This document shows positions 1 through 11,324 of a stretch of 64,000 nucleotides of DNA, piece by piece. Made by a program: the position numbers and the translations under genes. The notes under the pieces are model-generated. The model saw only the letters and a program-made list of their open reading frames with translations, searched no databases and was not told the DNA's origin. The DNA comes from Metaphire vulgaris. Lineage: Eukaryota > Annelida > Clitellata > Crassiclitellata > Megascolecidae. Numbering within the stretch: position 1 is the first letter of the stretch; each line of letters opens with the position of its first letter. The stretch spans positions 21,651,024 to 21,715,023 of the forward strand of contig CM030835.1 in NCBI GenBank assembly GCA_018105865.1, in the 5' to 3' direction.

Positions 1-239
1 ATGAAAGAATTCATTCTGGAGAAAAGCCATATACTGTACTGCATTTCTTACAAGTTTCATCAAAATTTGACAAAGTTGTGGCCAAAATAAATGGGGCGGA
101 ATTTATTGACCCACAATGTATTTTGCAAAAACATGGTCATATTTTTATTGGTCATAAAAATTTGATATTTTGCACAAGCTGTGCCTGCGTTTTTCTTCTA
201 TTTATTAACCCTTTACTCATTCATTTATTTGTAACGTAA
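1..239 (+). CDS. 3' end of a C2H2 zinc-finger gene (partial at window edge)
   Basis: The window opens inside a finger: the frame beginning at base 3 reads ERIHSGEKPY, the last histidine and the canonical TGEKP-type linker of a Krueppel-like C2H2 protein. It then leaves the finger pattern and runs about 65 further codons (TVLHFLQVSSKF...) to a TAA at 237-239. The fingers lie outside the window. The linker matches those of the zinc-finger genes at 1.4, 16 and 27 kb, so this is probably another cluster member on the plus strand. The long non-finger tail could be a genuine C-terminus or readthrough into non-coding DNA after truncation of the array; the window cannot decide. Confidence 0.55.
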   Translation, partial: ERIHSGEKPYTVLHFLQVSSKFDKVVAKINGAEFIDPQCILQKHGHIFIGHKNLIFCTSCACVFLLFINPLLIHLFVT

Positions 240-351
240 TGTAAAGTGGACGAGTATTCTCTGGGCAAATGCATTATCACTTATTATATTTAAATGACAT
301 CAAACACATTAGTACATTGACTTAAAAATTCATCCAATATTTTGGTAGATA

Positions 352-526
352 CAGTAGAACCTCGTTATATCGAACTCGCTTATATCAAAATCGCGTTTAT
401 ATCGAAGTTTGAGCGCAGGTCTCGCCAAAACAGTGTTAATGATACAGGAATCGGATATATCGAACCTCGGATATATCGAAGTATTTATCACGGTCCCTTG
501 AACTTCGATATAACGAGGTTCTACTG
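352..526. mobile_element. pogo/Tigger-like MITE, 175 bp
   Basis: The element begins CAGTAGAACCTCGTTATAT and ends with the near-perfect inverse ATATAACGAGGTTCTACTG. It is flanked by TA on both sides (350-351 and 527-528), the target duplication expected for Tc1/mariner-pogo elements. The interior repeats TATATCGAA-type words and has no coding capacity. The terminal inverted repeats are about 20 bp. Confidence 0.85.
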
Positions 527-1359
527 TATTTTTTATGACAAGTATTTCATGCAGGGTCATTTCAGCACAATGGAACTGACTTCCTTCATAAGAGAAAGGT
601 GCATTATAGATGAAGAAGTACATTTGTGCATTTAGACATTCGTTTATAAACAAATAAACTGCAATCAGAAGAAATTTAGGGGAAATACGTGCTGTACACA
701 TATTGCAATTTTCATAGAAATATATTTAGGAATTTTATAGAAATCATAGTTTTTCTGCTAAGGATTTTTTCTGAGACACCCTGTAGAGATCCTATGAACA
801 GATGGAAGAAACAATGTGCGACGCTCACTTTAAATTTGTCAACAATTCGTGGATGCGACATCGCCATACTGAGAAAAACAATTAATTAGACACCTTAATT
901 TTGCAATGAACGTGTTTTCAACGTTACAATATGATTCTCGTACAATTGAATTTGTTCAATTAATTTCTACTTTACTAATGCAAATAATTGTCAGTAAAAA
1001 TCCCAAAAAGCAGTGGCGGTTCCACATGCGGGATGAGTGGAGATGCATCCTCCCACCGGACTTGTTTTTTTTGCTTCTCAGACCTATTTTTAGAAGAAAG
1101 TCTAGTAAAACTACGGGGAAAACTGTGGATGATCTTGTTTGCTAGTCAACATATTTTTCGGTAAAAGTGTAGTAAAATTAGGCAAAAAATCCCTTTTATC
1201 AGCCTTTTTTGGCAAAGTTTATTGAAAAAACATATCTAGTTACAGTGCAGTTACCAGTTTTGTGTGGTAACGAAGTAAACCAAGCTCAGTACTTCATACA
1301 ACACTGACAGTTACTGCAAATTGTAACTAATTACAGTAACTCGTTACTACCCAACACTC
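527..1359. other. AT-rich intergenic stretch, nothing recognised
   Basis: This stretch lies between the MITE and zinc-finger gene A. It has only short reading frames with no recognisable domain. A degenerate run of GTTAC/TAACT words lies at 1240-1350. No promoter or RNA gene is evident. Confidence 0.5.
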
Positions 1360-2811
1360 CTAAATATGAGGCCTACGTTCGAAAGAGCCAAACCATCGAA
1401 GTCTGCTTCCAGTGACAGCCTCCTTCTCAATTTGTTTCCTCCGATCACTGATGGAAGATCTTTCCTTCAATGCTTCATTAAGCGCAGTTCTCATACAAGG
1501 AAATGGAAAAGTCAAATCACTTAAAAAATAACCTTCATTCAAATGATAAGAACAATGCATGAGAAAATGATCTTCTTCAACAAACATTTCACCACAAAAT
1601 CCACATCCAAAAGGTTTAACTGCAAAAGGACTGTTCATTGGTCGTCTCTCCATAAACACCCTAGCAGTAGACATGTCGGCAGACCTTTCCTTAGTAGCAA
1701 TGCTTTTAAGATGAAGTTCAGAAGACAACTTCTTATAAATTCTGTGATTCTGTCGCAGTTTTTCACAGTGTGTTCTTTGATGTTTCAGCAGATGTTCTCT
1801 CCGAGAGAATGCTTTGCTACATACACAACATATGTAAGACCCACTTCTACTATGAATCCTCTCATGATATTTAAGAGAGCTTATTTGTTGGAATGCTTTT
1901 GTGCATAGTTTACAAATATACGGCTTTTCTCCGGTATGAATCCTCTCATGAATTTTAAGAGTGCCCAACTGACGGAATGATTTTGTGCATATTTTACAAA
2001 TATACGGCTTTTCTCCGGTATGAATTCTTTCATGGACTTTAAGATAATCTTTTCGTCTGAATTTCTTCATGCATATTTTACAAAATACAGCTTTTCTCTT
2101 GTATGGATTTTCTCCTGAATGAATCCTCTCGTGACGTCTAAGACTGCTCTTATTACTAAATGCTCTTTGGCATATTTTGCAAACAAACGGTCTTTCTCCG
2201 GTATGAATTCTTTCATGGGCTTTAAGATAATCTTTTCGTCTGAATTTCTTCATGCATATTTTACAAAATACAGCTTTTCTCTTGTATGGATTTTCATCTG
2301 AATGAATCCTCCTCTCGTGACGTCTAAGACTGTTCTTATTATTAAATGCTCTTTGGCATATTTTGCAAACAAACGGCCTTTCTCCGGTGTGAATTCTTTC
2401 ATGTGTTCTAAGACTCCCAAATTCACTGAATGCTTTTTTGCATATTTTACAAACATACGGCCTTTCTCCTGAATGAATTCTCTCATGAACTTTGAAATGG
2501 CTCAAATCACTAAATGCTCTTTGGCATATTTTGCATGCGTATGGTTTTTCTCCTGTATGAATCCTCTCATGACGTTTAACATGTCCTATTTGACTGAATG
2601 TCTTTTCGCATATTTGGCAAACAAACGGCCTTTCTTTGGTATGAATTCTTTCATGACATCTAAGATTTCTTAAGTCAGCAAATGTATTTTTGCATACTTT
2701 ACATGCATATGGCTTTTCTATATTATTTCCTTCACGTTGTTCCATTGAATGCATATGGGGAAGCGTTTTGAAGCATTTATTTGAATTATGCACTGAAGCT
2801 GCACCCTGCAT
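1360..2811 (-). CDS. C2H2 zinc-finger protein A (12 fingers)
   Basis: A 483-residue protein, probably a nuclear sequence-specific DNA-binding regulator. Eleven C2H2 fingers run from about residue 37 to 350 with TGEKP-like linkers, followed by a spacer and a separate twelfth finger at about 403-423 (GCGFCGEMFVEEDHF). The tail ends RLRWFGSFERRPHI. Fingers 5-6 and 7-8 are a recent tandem duplication with the unusual linker NPYKRKAVF; finger 5 has one extra residue between its histidines (HERRIH). There is no KRAB, BTB or SCAN domain. The start ATG sits in ATGCAG|G, so the first two codons may be a splice acceptor and translation may begin at an internal Met (MHSMEQREG). The C-terminal finger links it to genes B and C. 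Confidence 0.88.
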   Translation of the reverse strand: MQGAASVHNSNKCFKTLPHMHSMEQREGNNIEKPYACKVCKNTFADLRNLRCHERIHTKERPFVCQICEKTFSQIGHVKRHERIHTGEKPYACKICQRAFSDLSHFKVHERIHSGERPYVCKICKKAFSEFGSLRTHERIHTGERPFVCKICQRAFNNKNSLRRHERRIHSDENPYKRKAVFCKICMKKFRRKDYLKAHERIHTGERPFVCKICQRAFSNKSSLRRHERIHSGENPYKRKAVFCKICMKKFRRKDYLKVHERIHTGEKPYICKICTKSFRQLGTLKIHERIHTGEKPYICKLCTKAFQQISSLKYHERIHSRSGSYICCVCSKAFSRREHLLKHQRTHCEKLRQNHRIYKKLSSELHLKSIATKERSADMSTARVFMERRPMNSPFAVKPFGCGFCGEMFVEEDHFLMHCSYHLNEGYFLSDLTFPFPCMRTALNEALKERSSISDRRKQIEKEAVTGSRLRWFGSFERRPHI

Positions 2812-3262
2812 ATTTCATAAATAAATCAGAAATATGTTCCTCCAAAAGCTGTTAATTATATTGCAACCGTGATAAACTTTGCTATTTTGTAAAGTATATT
2901 TGTGGTATCCACAGAACTGATCCTAATCTGCTTGAAAAACTGCCTCTGATTTCTTAAATGCCCTGAAAACGCATCAAAACATATTTAAAAGTGAGTACAA
3001 TAAAATAAATGAAAGCAAATTGATAAAAATAAGAAGAAATGAAAATACTATTTAAAATCATCATCATCAGTCACTGAATCAATGTACTTGGAAGTTGGAA
3101 ACAATGTTTTCTAGAATTAATTACAATTACTTGTTTAGACTAATTTTCAAATATTAAATATGCAAAATGAGAATAGTTGAAGTCCAAATGAGCACAAAAT
3201 CAATCTATTTGTGCATGAAGAAAGCCACAGACCCTGCTATATCAAAATCTGTCGATTTAGAT
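2812..3262. repeat. 5' flank of zinc-finger gene A, duplicated at 8.37-8.83 kb
   Basis: This AT-rich flank, including words such as CTGTTAATTATATTGCAAC and TATCAAAATCTGTC, recurs in the same order at 8370-8831. The duplication therefore covered the 5' part of gene A plus roughly 450 bp upstream. On the minus strand it should hold the promoter or 5' leader of gene A, but no clear TATA box was found. Confidence 0.7.
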
Positions 3263-3563
3263 CAGGGGTGTCAAAGTCTTTGTTGCTGTCATAGGTCAGA
3301 TTTGTACATAACATTATCACAAACTACAGAAAGCCTATTACACAAAACAGTATATAAAAAGGTGTGTTCAAGAATCTTTTTAAAATTTCATTTCTGGGCT
3401 TCATTGGATCGACCTTCTAGTGGTGCACCCCGTGAGTACAGGCCCTATCAGAGGGGGACCAGGAGGGCCACCTGGCCCGGGCCTCCATCTTTTGGGGGCC
3501 TCTCTTTTTTACTTGTCTGGAATTTTGGGAGAGCTAGAAAGCTAGATAGCTACTACTAGAAGG

Positions 3564-3838
3564 TAAAGTTCATCGGTAAGCTCTGTGCCCGTAGGTGCAG
3601 GGGCTGATCTCCGTTTTCATGACCATCAGCCCATAGGTGACTAAGCCATTTATCAGCGGACGGTGGCCAGTCATTCCGCCGATCCTATGGTTACCTTCGC
3701 AATGTTGCCATTGCTCCTCATTTTACCCCATCACGAAAAAGGCTGAGTCGACCTTTAGGGCTTCTGTGGGACTCGTACCCGCGACCTCCTGCTCCATCGT
3801 CCAACGTTGTTACCACTCTGCTAACTTCCAGCCCCTAA
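3564..3838 (-). mobile_element. tRNA-derived SINE with 12-bp target duplication
   Basis: On the minus strand the element starts GGGGCTGGAAG and shows a pol III A box (TTAGCAGAGTGG) and B box (GGTACGAGTCCC) at tRNA-like spacing. It is bounded by the direct repeat ACTACTAGAAGG at 3552-3563 and 3839-3850. The sequence just after the B box (CCTAAAGGTCGACTCAGCC) recurs in the repeat ending near 12.29 kb, so both belong to one tRNA-headed family. Confidence 0.8.
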
Positions 3839-3849
3839 ACTACTAGAAG

Positions 3850-4255
3850 GGTCCTCAAAATTGTGTGATGACCTTTATTTGCTTGTCAAAAATTTTGGGA
3901 CTTTGGGAAAGCTAGAAGGGTACCCTGGGGCAGGGGCGTCATAGGGGGACGGGAGGAAATGAAAAAGAAAATGAAAAAATAATGTATAATGTATTAAATA
4001 AATAAATAAAGGTGAAATGTGCAAAAAATCGCAAAATTTGCCCAAATTTGCCCCAAAATTGTAAAAATTTACCAAAATTTTGCTAAAAATTATCTCGTCC
4101 CCCAAGAAAAGTGTCAATTGACGTTACTGCAGTCCTCAATATTGGTGATTACCTTTTTTGCTTGGCAAAATTTCAATTTTTGTAATATGTATGGAATTAA
4201 GTTGATATCTCAGACATTTGTTAATCCTAAGTGGTGTTGTGTTTGATGTAAGTCG
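3850..4255. other. Repeat-derived intergenic sequence
   Basis: The stretch is AT-rich and includes a fragment resembling a hAT end (GGCAGGGGCGTCATAGGGGG near 3931) and short duplicated phrases (GACTTTGGGAAAGCTAGAAG). No intact element or gene was recognised. Confidence 0.4.
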
Positions 4256-4262
4256 TAAAACA

Positions 4263-4279
4263 AACTAATACTACTACTG

Positions 4280-4373
<94 letters not shown>
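4263..4373. repeat. (CTA)n/(AAT)n microsatellite
   Basis: About 80 bp of CTA triplets pass into about 30 bp of AAT triplets, followed by TGCACTTTCATAGCACC. The position just downstream of the minus-strand LINE 3' end suggests an element-associated tail. Confidence 0.9.
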
Positions 4374-4375
<2 letters not shown>

Positions 4376-4449
4376 CACTTTCATAGCACCATTTCTAATA
4401 GCCTAAGGCAAATAATCAACAATATTTCAAATCAAAACCATAATGTAAA

Positions 4450-5995
4450 AAGTAAAAAGTAAAGTAAAATCTTGTGAATTTCTATAGCACCTTGCAAAAC
4501 AGCACAACAGTAGCTACTAATTCTTAGGCACACAACCTCTCTTAAAATAGCCATGGGGAAGGTATGTTATCAACTTATCAGCCAGGCAATAGTCAACATC
4601 CAAAGGGCAGTGAGGCCAGATTGTTACAGCTATGGAGGATATGATTTTAGAAAAAGGAATGATTTAAGCTTAGACCTGAAGACTTGAGGAGATAATGCAG
4701 AATTATAGGAAATGAGGATTCAGAATTTATTGTTTGAAAGTGTCCAAGTCGGCGGATGGAAGCTGGGATCGAGTTCCAGAGTTCAGGTGCAGCGTATGAG
4801 AAGGCACGGTTGCAAATTTTCAGGGATGACTGATTGAGTGGGCGTGACAAAGTGAGGTAAGATGATGAACGTGTGGGTCGAGATGGCTGAGGGGTTAATA
4901 GTGACCTAAGGTAGACAGGTTTTGATGACTGAAGTGAGCTATATGTAAGTGTTATTATCTTATATTGGATACATTCGGTTATTTTAAGCCAATGTAATGA
5001 TTTTAGTATGGGTGAAATATGGGAGAATTTAGGTGACTGAGTGACAGCGCGAGCAAGTGCATTTTGTATAGATTGCAATTTATTGACGGAGGATTTTGGG
5101 AAGGTTATAGTAGAGGGAGTTACAATAATCTAATTTGGAGTGGACAATGGAGGTGGCAATAATTGTGGAGGCAGTTTTAGTATCTAGGCAAGGGCGTAGG
5201 CAGCGAAGGTCATGAATATGAACATAGCAGACTTTTGAAAGTTGGGAAATTTGTGATTCGAAGTTTAGAAAAGAATCAAATTTGAATCCTAGATTTGTAG
5301 CAGTTGGAACAGGGATTATTGTGGTGTCAGGAGCCAAAACTAGTATAGGATTGTCAATTTTTTTGAGTTGTTGAGGTAGTCCAATTAAAAGAAACTGTCT
5401 TAGAAGGGTTAAGAGCGAGGAGATTAGATGACATCCAAGCAGAGATAGATGAGAATGCAGATTCAAGCTCAATAATAGAAGCATTGAATGAAAGAGGTGA
5501 GAAGGAAAGGAATAGCTGAGTGTCATCGGCATAGAGTTAGTGACTTAAATTGAGGGAATTCATTAAAGATGAGAGCGGTGTGGTGTAGAGGCTGAACAGC
5601 ACAGCCCCAAGAACAGATCCTTGAGGCACTCCAAAATCTACGCTGTGAGATAGAGAAATTTGGCCGAGACAGGACACTTGAAAAGACCGAGTTTTAAGGT
5701 AAGATGCAAACCAGTTATGAGCTTTTTCAGATATGTCAAACCAGAGAGAGAGAGAGTCGCTCAAGCAAAATATTGTGATCTATGGTATCAAATGCGCAGA
5801 GAGATCAAGGAGACAAAGGCCAGTTACTTGATGGAAAACAATTGCGGTTAAGAGTCTATCATGAATGTAGGCGAGAACGGTTTCAGTTGAATGATGTTTA
5901 GTGTAGTGAGAAACCATGCACTCATATGTAGCAAAACATTCATTTAGTGCTATAAAATCTCGATATGTCGATATGTTAATATCAATTAACATGTA
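4450..5995 (-). mobile_element. CR1-like non-LTR retrotransposon, reverse transcriptase portion
   Basis: Read on the minus strand, this is the 3' two-thirds of a LINE ORF2. It contains STETVLAYIHDRL, an FGVPQGSVLGAVLF block (RT motif, about 5600-5640), an intact YADDTQ catalytic box near 5514-5531, DYCNSLYYNLP, and the C-terminal LWNSIPASIRRL block. Several frameshifts separate the pieces, so it is dead. Its 3' end (GCACAACAGTAGCTACTAATTC on plus) recurs at 14.2-14.4 kb and 54.6 kb. CR1/L2-type assignment rests on motif wording and is not phylogenetically tested. Confidence 0.85.
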
Positions 5996-7215
5996 AATCA
6001 GACACTCACGTCCTTGACATAACGGAGTTCGTTTAGTTAAGAAAGAAAAAGAGACATATTCACCAAATTTAACGTTTAATTTAAGTGCACAAAATTCTTT
6101 TCTCCATCACAAAATGGCGCCGATCAGGGAGCAAGATCTAATCAAATAGGAGCTGGAATATTGTGAACTAAAAACTAAAAACACTTTTCTTTGAGATATC
6201 ATTCGACAAGGCTGCGAAAAAAAAGCGCAACAGCAACTCGTAATAATCTAATCACTTTGCCAGTGACAGTGAATCCATATTGACGACTTGCCAATCCCTG
6301 ATTGGTTCACCAACGGCTGCAGATAGGTTCTAAGCATCACCAGTTAAGCTAATAGAGAGCTACGAGTCACCGAACGGAGAGTACGCAAAGCACATCCAGA
6401 TGGTGCAGCAGCGGATGCATTCGACTGGACAGAGCATGGGCGTAAAACACGGGGGGACGGCGGGGGACGGTCCCCCCGAATATTTAGTTGGCGGGGGACA
6501 GAGTATCAATTAGCCCCCCCCAATGTTTTGGCCTATATGGTAAACAATTCTATCCTACCCTATGATGTTGATGCCAGAATTACGCCAAATCCACATTCTC
6601 TCATTTCAAATGACCTTTTTTGCTTGTCAGGATATTTGGAGAGGGAAAAATATAACAATATCAGGATGACCTTCTTTTTGGCTTGTCAAGACGTATTTCA
6701 TGGACGATTTTATGTCCCCACCATAATATTCAATATCCCCCCAAAATGGGGGGATATTTATATTTCTGGGGGGTCAACTTTTTTAAAATTATTCTATCCC
6801 CCCAATGTTGAAGCCAGGTTTACGCCCCTGGGACACAGCGACGGTGAGTCTACAGGCAACTCCTTCCACGGAAGAGAGAAGTCTTTAGGAGCAACAAAGT
6901 AGACTCTGAGCGGTCCGATCCTCGACGCCTCTGACATGTCCCTGAACACACCACTTTACCGGAGACGAAGACATTCACCTGTTACACTCTCAGCCGTCGG
7001 AGGCTTTTGCTGAATAACTCCGTTAGAAGGAGGTGGGGATAAGCGCAGCCACGGCGAAATACGAGTCGCACAATTTCGATGCACCTCCCTTCCAATGCCA
7101 TCTCTAGAGTAGTTTGCCATCGCTTTCTCTGGATCCGTGTTTGACCTTCGAAGCCAAAGCTGCTTATCAGCTGACACCGCCCTCTAGCGAATGAAGGCTC
7201 AGTCGACCTTAGAAT
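5905..7215 (-). mobile_element. Long tRNA-headed retroposon, copy 1 (interrupted by a hAT MITE)
   Basis: This copy aligns along its length with 11325-12290, sharing for example CCAAATTTAACGTTTAATT, AAAATGGCGCCGATCAG and GAGTCTACAGGCAACTCC. The minus-strand 5' end stops inside the SINE-like head (GTCGACCTTAG), so it is 5'-truncated, as expected for reverse transcription from the 3' end. It carries the 396-bp hAT insertion at 6435-6830, absent from the other copy. Minus-strand ORFs match no family I recognise. Confidence 0.65.
6435..6830. mobile_element. hAT-type MITE with empty-site evidence
   Basis: The ends are CATGGGCGTAAAAC and, inverted, CAGGGGCGTAAACC. The flanking 8-mers GGACAGAG and GGACACAG differ by one base. 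The paralogous repeat at 11.8 kb reads straight through (CTGGAGAGAGCGACG), which serves as a natural empty site. The interior is G- and C-run rich and has no transposase. Confidence 0.8.
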
Positions 7216-8025
7216 TTTTTAGCACGGATGTTAGATAGAGCACTAAAGAACCTAAACAATGGTGTATAACTCATCTTCCTAGCTTTTATATAAACGAAGC
7301 TATATATATAGTAGGCTACATTTAAAAATCAGCCTTGAAACACGCTGTTCTCCAAAAATAAATGGCCGGTACGTTGATGGCATTGAAAATTGAAATGGAC
7401 GGTAAATGGGTTAAGAAGAAGAAGCCAGATTACTATATTACTATTTATTCTATTATAAAAATTTAGTAATCAAAATCCCTATACACATTACATTAATTAC
7501 ATTACACTTAGGCTATTTTTTAATCTTTATCGCGAATTTTCATAAATATTCCCTAAATTCACAAAATATTAATCTTTGTGTTTGTATATATTGCTTACAT
7601 TCAGAAAGAAAATTATTTGTTCTTTTTCTTGAATTTTGCGAATATCGAAAAATATTCGCTACAAAAATATTTTTAACCAAAGAACTAAAGCCGCCGTAGC
7701 GCACTATATTACGCCACGTACCAAATAAATAGCTTTTCGAATCAGTTTTGAAAAGGTGTGAAATTTCATTGGCATAGAGTCATAGACTATTACAAATAAC
7801 TGCATTTAAAGTCTTCGATATCCTAAGATGAGTAAAATATCAGAGCAATTTCGCTTTTCCATTTATCAGAAGGCTTATTTCTTCAATGTCTTTAGCTCCA
7901 TCGGAGTCTATCCCAATGTCACTTTTATAACAAACTAAACATTCGTCTAAGCGATCTCTTAGCATTGCGCAATACTTGCGACATCTATCGAATGAGTGGA
8001 AAGAAGTCTGTTACGCAAAATATTA
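7216..8025. other. Intergenic, nothing recognised
   Basis: This AT-rich sequence between the retroposon and the zinc-finger pseudogene has no ORF with domain similarity, no inverted repeats and no RNA gene that I could see. Confidence 0.4.
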
Positions 8026-8369
8026 ACCCAAATTTTCACATGACGTTCAAGATGGCTCACATCGCTAAATGCTCTTTCGCATATTTTGCATGCATATGGT
8101 TTTTCTCCCGTATGAATCCTCCCATGACGTTTAAGGTGTCCTATTATACTGAATCCCTTATTGCATTTTTGGCAAACAAAGGGCTTTTATCTGGTATGAA
8201 TTCTTTCATGACTTCTAAGAGAGCTTAAGTGAGCAAATGTCTTTTTGCATACTTTGCATGTATGTGGCTTTTTTCCTATATTAATTCCTTCATGTTGTTC
8301 AATTGAATGTATATTGGAGAGCGTTTTGAAGCATTTCTTTGAATTATGCACTGAAGCTGGACTCTGCAT
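8026..8369 (-). pseudogene. Truncated copy of zinc-finger gene A
   Basis: The minus strand starts MQSPASVHNSKKCFKTL, closely matching the N-terminus of gene A, and continues through one complete finger (CKVCKKTFAHLSSLRSH). A TAA falls in the first linker (HTR-stop-KPFVCQ). After it the same frame encodes two more good fingers ([17 protein letters not shown] and [17 protein letters not shown]) and then ends abruptly at HVKIW. The rest of the array and the C-terminal finger are missing. With the duplicated 5' flank this is a segmental duplication of the gene's 5' half. Confidence 0.85.
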
Positions 8370-8831
8370 ATTTCACAAAAATATAAGAAATATCTTTCTC
8401 CAAAAACTGTTAATTATATTGCAACAGCGAAGTACTATATTATGCAACCTTGAAAAACTTTGCTATTTAGTATATTTGTGGAATCTGCAGAAGTTTATTC
8501 TGGTTGAAAAACTGCCTCTGATTTCTTAAATGATCTGAAATTACCACAAAAGACATATTTTTAAAGGTGAAAACAAAAACAAATTGATAAAAAATAAGAG
8601 AAATTTGAATTGTTATTTAAACTCAACATCAATATACTTAGGCAATGTACTAGAAATTAATGTTTTCTAGAATCCTGCAATTTCTTGTTTAGACAAATTT
8701 AATTTTCAATTTTAAAATCTGGAAAAAATTTTTCCATACATCCCAAATTGTTAAAATCCAAATAAGCATAAAATTAATCTACATGAATAAGCCACAGGAC
8801 TTGTTGTATCAAAATCTGTCAGTTTAGATCT
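8370..8831. repeat. Duplicated flank of the zinc-finger pseudogene
   Basis: This is the counterpart of 2812-3262, collinear with small indels. Similarity ends around GTCAGTTTAGATC in both copies, which marks one edge of the duplicated block. Confidence 0.7.
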
Positions 8832-9930
8832 TTCACAGTTATTTATCATTTAGAACATGTTTCTTTATCTGTTAATGTTGGAACACATAACATAGAAGCA
8901 ATTTCAGTGTAAAACACAGGGACAAAATTCATGATTGCCTTACTGAATGGTAGTAACAAAATTCTGATAACATTCATTACAGTAATGCAGTAAACAATGA
9001 ATGACAGGAAATGAATATTTATAATAAAAAAGACTGATCTATAAAGAAGTAGAAAACAGTGAATTATGTCAGAAAGGCAGACCCCTTACTTATTAGAATA
9101 CAGATATGTTATGCTTCTTCTTCAAACCATTTCAATTGGATAATCTTTTATTTTCCATGACAGATCTTTTCTGTTTGTTTTCTGTTCACTCTTTGGCTCC
9201 TACACTCAACATCTGACATCAGCTGTCCTATTTGGAGCAATATATTCTAATTCTATTGAAACCTCTAATTCTCATATCATGAACTGTGGCATCTCTAGAC
9301 ATTTATATGCAAATTCCTATTAAACAGAAAGCTATTGTTTGATATTCCAAAGGATCAATATTCTGAATTCTTGATATTATGACTTTGAATGCAAGGGCTG
9401 CTGCTATATTAATGGCACCTTGTCTCCCATTCTCCTTTTCTTTTTGTAACCATATTAACATTGCTAACTCTTTCTTTCTATGCCATTGGCCACATACTTT
9501 GCTTTCTTCACTCTCTTTGCTTCTGCAGCATATTTGGATTACTTACTTTTAATGCAATTTGCACGTTATTACGGTAGCAACTTTTATATGTCATTGCCTC
9601 AGTGGTGAAATAAACAGTTACATTTGAACTGTGTTAATTGGTGTTTCTTTTCTCAATTCTCTGTTTTACCCATCATGGTTAATTAGCGGCTGCCATGTTT
9701 GAAGCAGGCATTTGTAGGAGTATAGATTACATTCATTTTCAAAATATAGATCCATCAGAATATAGGGCGATAACCAAACGCAGCTCATAAGTAAAATTGA
9801 CGCATGTGAATCCGGTCCAAAATGAGACATTTGAATTTTGTAATATGTGCAGAATTATCAGTAAGTTGATATCTCTATGCGACACTAAAGGATTAATTTT
9901 TGTTTGTTGTTTTAGCAAAAACAAACCAAT
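8832..9930. other. AT-rich intergenic, nothing recognised
   Basis: No coding motif, inverted repeat or RNA gene was seen. The longest frames are short and compositionally biased. Confidence 0.4.
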
Positions 9931-9952
9931 AGTAGTAGTAGTAGTAGTAGTA

Positions 9953-9991
<39 letters not shown>

Positions 9992-10040
9992 GAAATAATA
10001 ATAATATTATTAATATTATTATTAATATTATTATTATTAA
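9931..10040. repeat. (GTA)n/(AAT)n/(ATT)n microsatellite
   Basis: GTA triplets are followed by AAT triplets and then imperfect ATT triplets. Confidence 0.9.
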
Positions 10041-10189
10041 TGTTTAGTACAGCACCCCAGACATGTGGTGCTTTGTTTCAAGTCTGAAAAAAAGTTAAAA
10101 TTATGGTAATGTTGATTTTTCACTACATGTGGTACAGTGCCCCAGACATTAAACAAATTGCGCTACAAAAACTATATGTGTGTGTATGT

Positions 10190-11157
10190 ACTCTGATCCA
10201 CCTTCGTCGCTCTTGACAATGCTCTCCCACTTGACTATTGTAATTCTTTGCGCAATGCCTCTGGCCGCTCAGCCGAATGGGAGGTACAAAGCTGCAATGG
10301 ATTCCGAATGCTATTGCTAGAGCCATCATTGAAACCCTCAAGCGTAGTGTTGCCAGATGCCTCCATGTCCAAATGAGGCCACAAAGATGGACAAACTGGA
10401 CAGAGGGAGTAAGTAGGTCGTAAAATTCACAAAGCACACATTCGAATGGCAAAAGGCATCTAGCCCCTGACAACTCTTGGCTTACATCATCGATCCGATA
10501 AAAAAATATAAAAAAATATTTACAAGCAAAAAAAGTCCTCGGAATCTGTTTCTCTTCTTTGTCCATTGAGCATGGATCTTCCATGATAGTGTCAATTGCC
10601 AATTACATGGTCAAGTAGATTGAAATTCAAGTCAGTAGATGAGGATAGCAAAAAGCCGGACATTTTCTCCTTTCAGACCAATGCCTGCCGGACAGAGGAC
10701 ACGATGACCAAATGGAGGACATGTCCTCCTTTTGCCGGACGTCTGGCAAATCTACTCAAGCGTGACTACATCAAACCTTAGAACCTTACACTAGTTAATT
10801 GGGGAGCAAATAATTGTTTTTAAAACTTGTTGGCAGCTGTATAAAACAGTGACGACTGACCAACCTCGGTACCTGAAATTCCATGTTAAATGACGAATAG
10901 CATTGCCATTTAACAAGATTTGCCAACTCTTTGCTAAATGTTCCCAGAACTGAAACTGGAAAGAGAGGATTTTCTGTTGCAGATCCAAGGTATTGGAACT
11001 CTCTTTGTCTGTCACATATTCCAATGAACCTTCAAATCACGACTTAAATCTGACATGGTCTGATATCTCAATTGACTTGGTCATTATGATTATGGTCTTC
11101 ATTTGAAGTAGCATTGATTTTTTGCCTTACGCTATCAGTAATTGTGCTATGAAAGTG

Positions 11158-11222
<65 letters not shown>
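10190..11222 (+). mobile_element. CR1-like LINE 3' fragment, split by a hAT MITE
   Basis: Plus-strand fragments keep LINE wording. Around 10215-10330 they read LDYCNSL and NAIARAI. After the insertion the frame resumes ETLKRDYIKP, then NWGANNCF-like and RSKVLELSL-type blocks, ending in a 3' (ATT)n tail at 11157-11222. Multiple stops and frameshifts mean it is non-functional. Removing 10345-10754 plus one 8-bp repeat joins the two halves in register, which supports their being one element. Confidence 0.7.
10345..10754. mobile_element. hAT-type MITE nested in a LINE, TSD CTCAAGCG
   Basis: The termini are TAGTGTTGCCAGATG and, inverted, TAGATTTGCCAGACG. Perfect 8-bp duplications CTCAAGCG lie at 10337-10344 and 10755-10762. 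The 410-bp interior lacks transposase similarity. Confidence 0.85.
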
Positions 11223-11225
<3 letters not shown>

Positions 11226-11324
11226 TTCTGGTTTAAATTGCGCCGTATAAATTTTAGGTTAGGTCGCGCTGTCTCCATGGAACCCTGTTGGCTTTCTGGA
11301 CTACTTTTCGGGTTTGCCCGTCTC

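Noticed and set aside
3750..3838. Functional tRNA gene
   Set aside because: A and B boxes are present, but no cloverleaf with proper anticodon arm is apparent, and the unit is flanked by SINE-type target duplications.
4875..5992. Active LINE because the YADD box is intact
   Set aside because: Multiple frameshifts and the absence of an endonuclease and 5' end show it is dead.
10123..10602. 159-codon minus-strand ORF
   Set aside because: It spans a LINE fragment and a nested hAT MITE and has no domain; a chance ORF.
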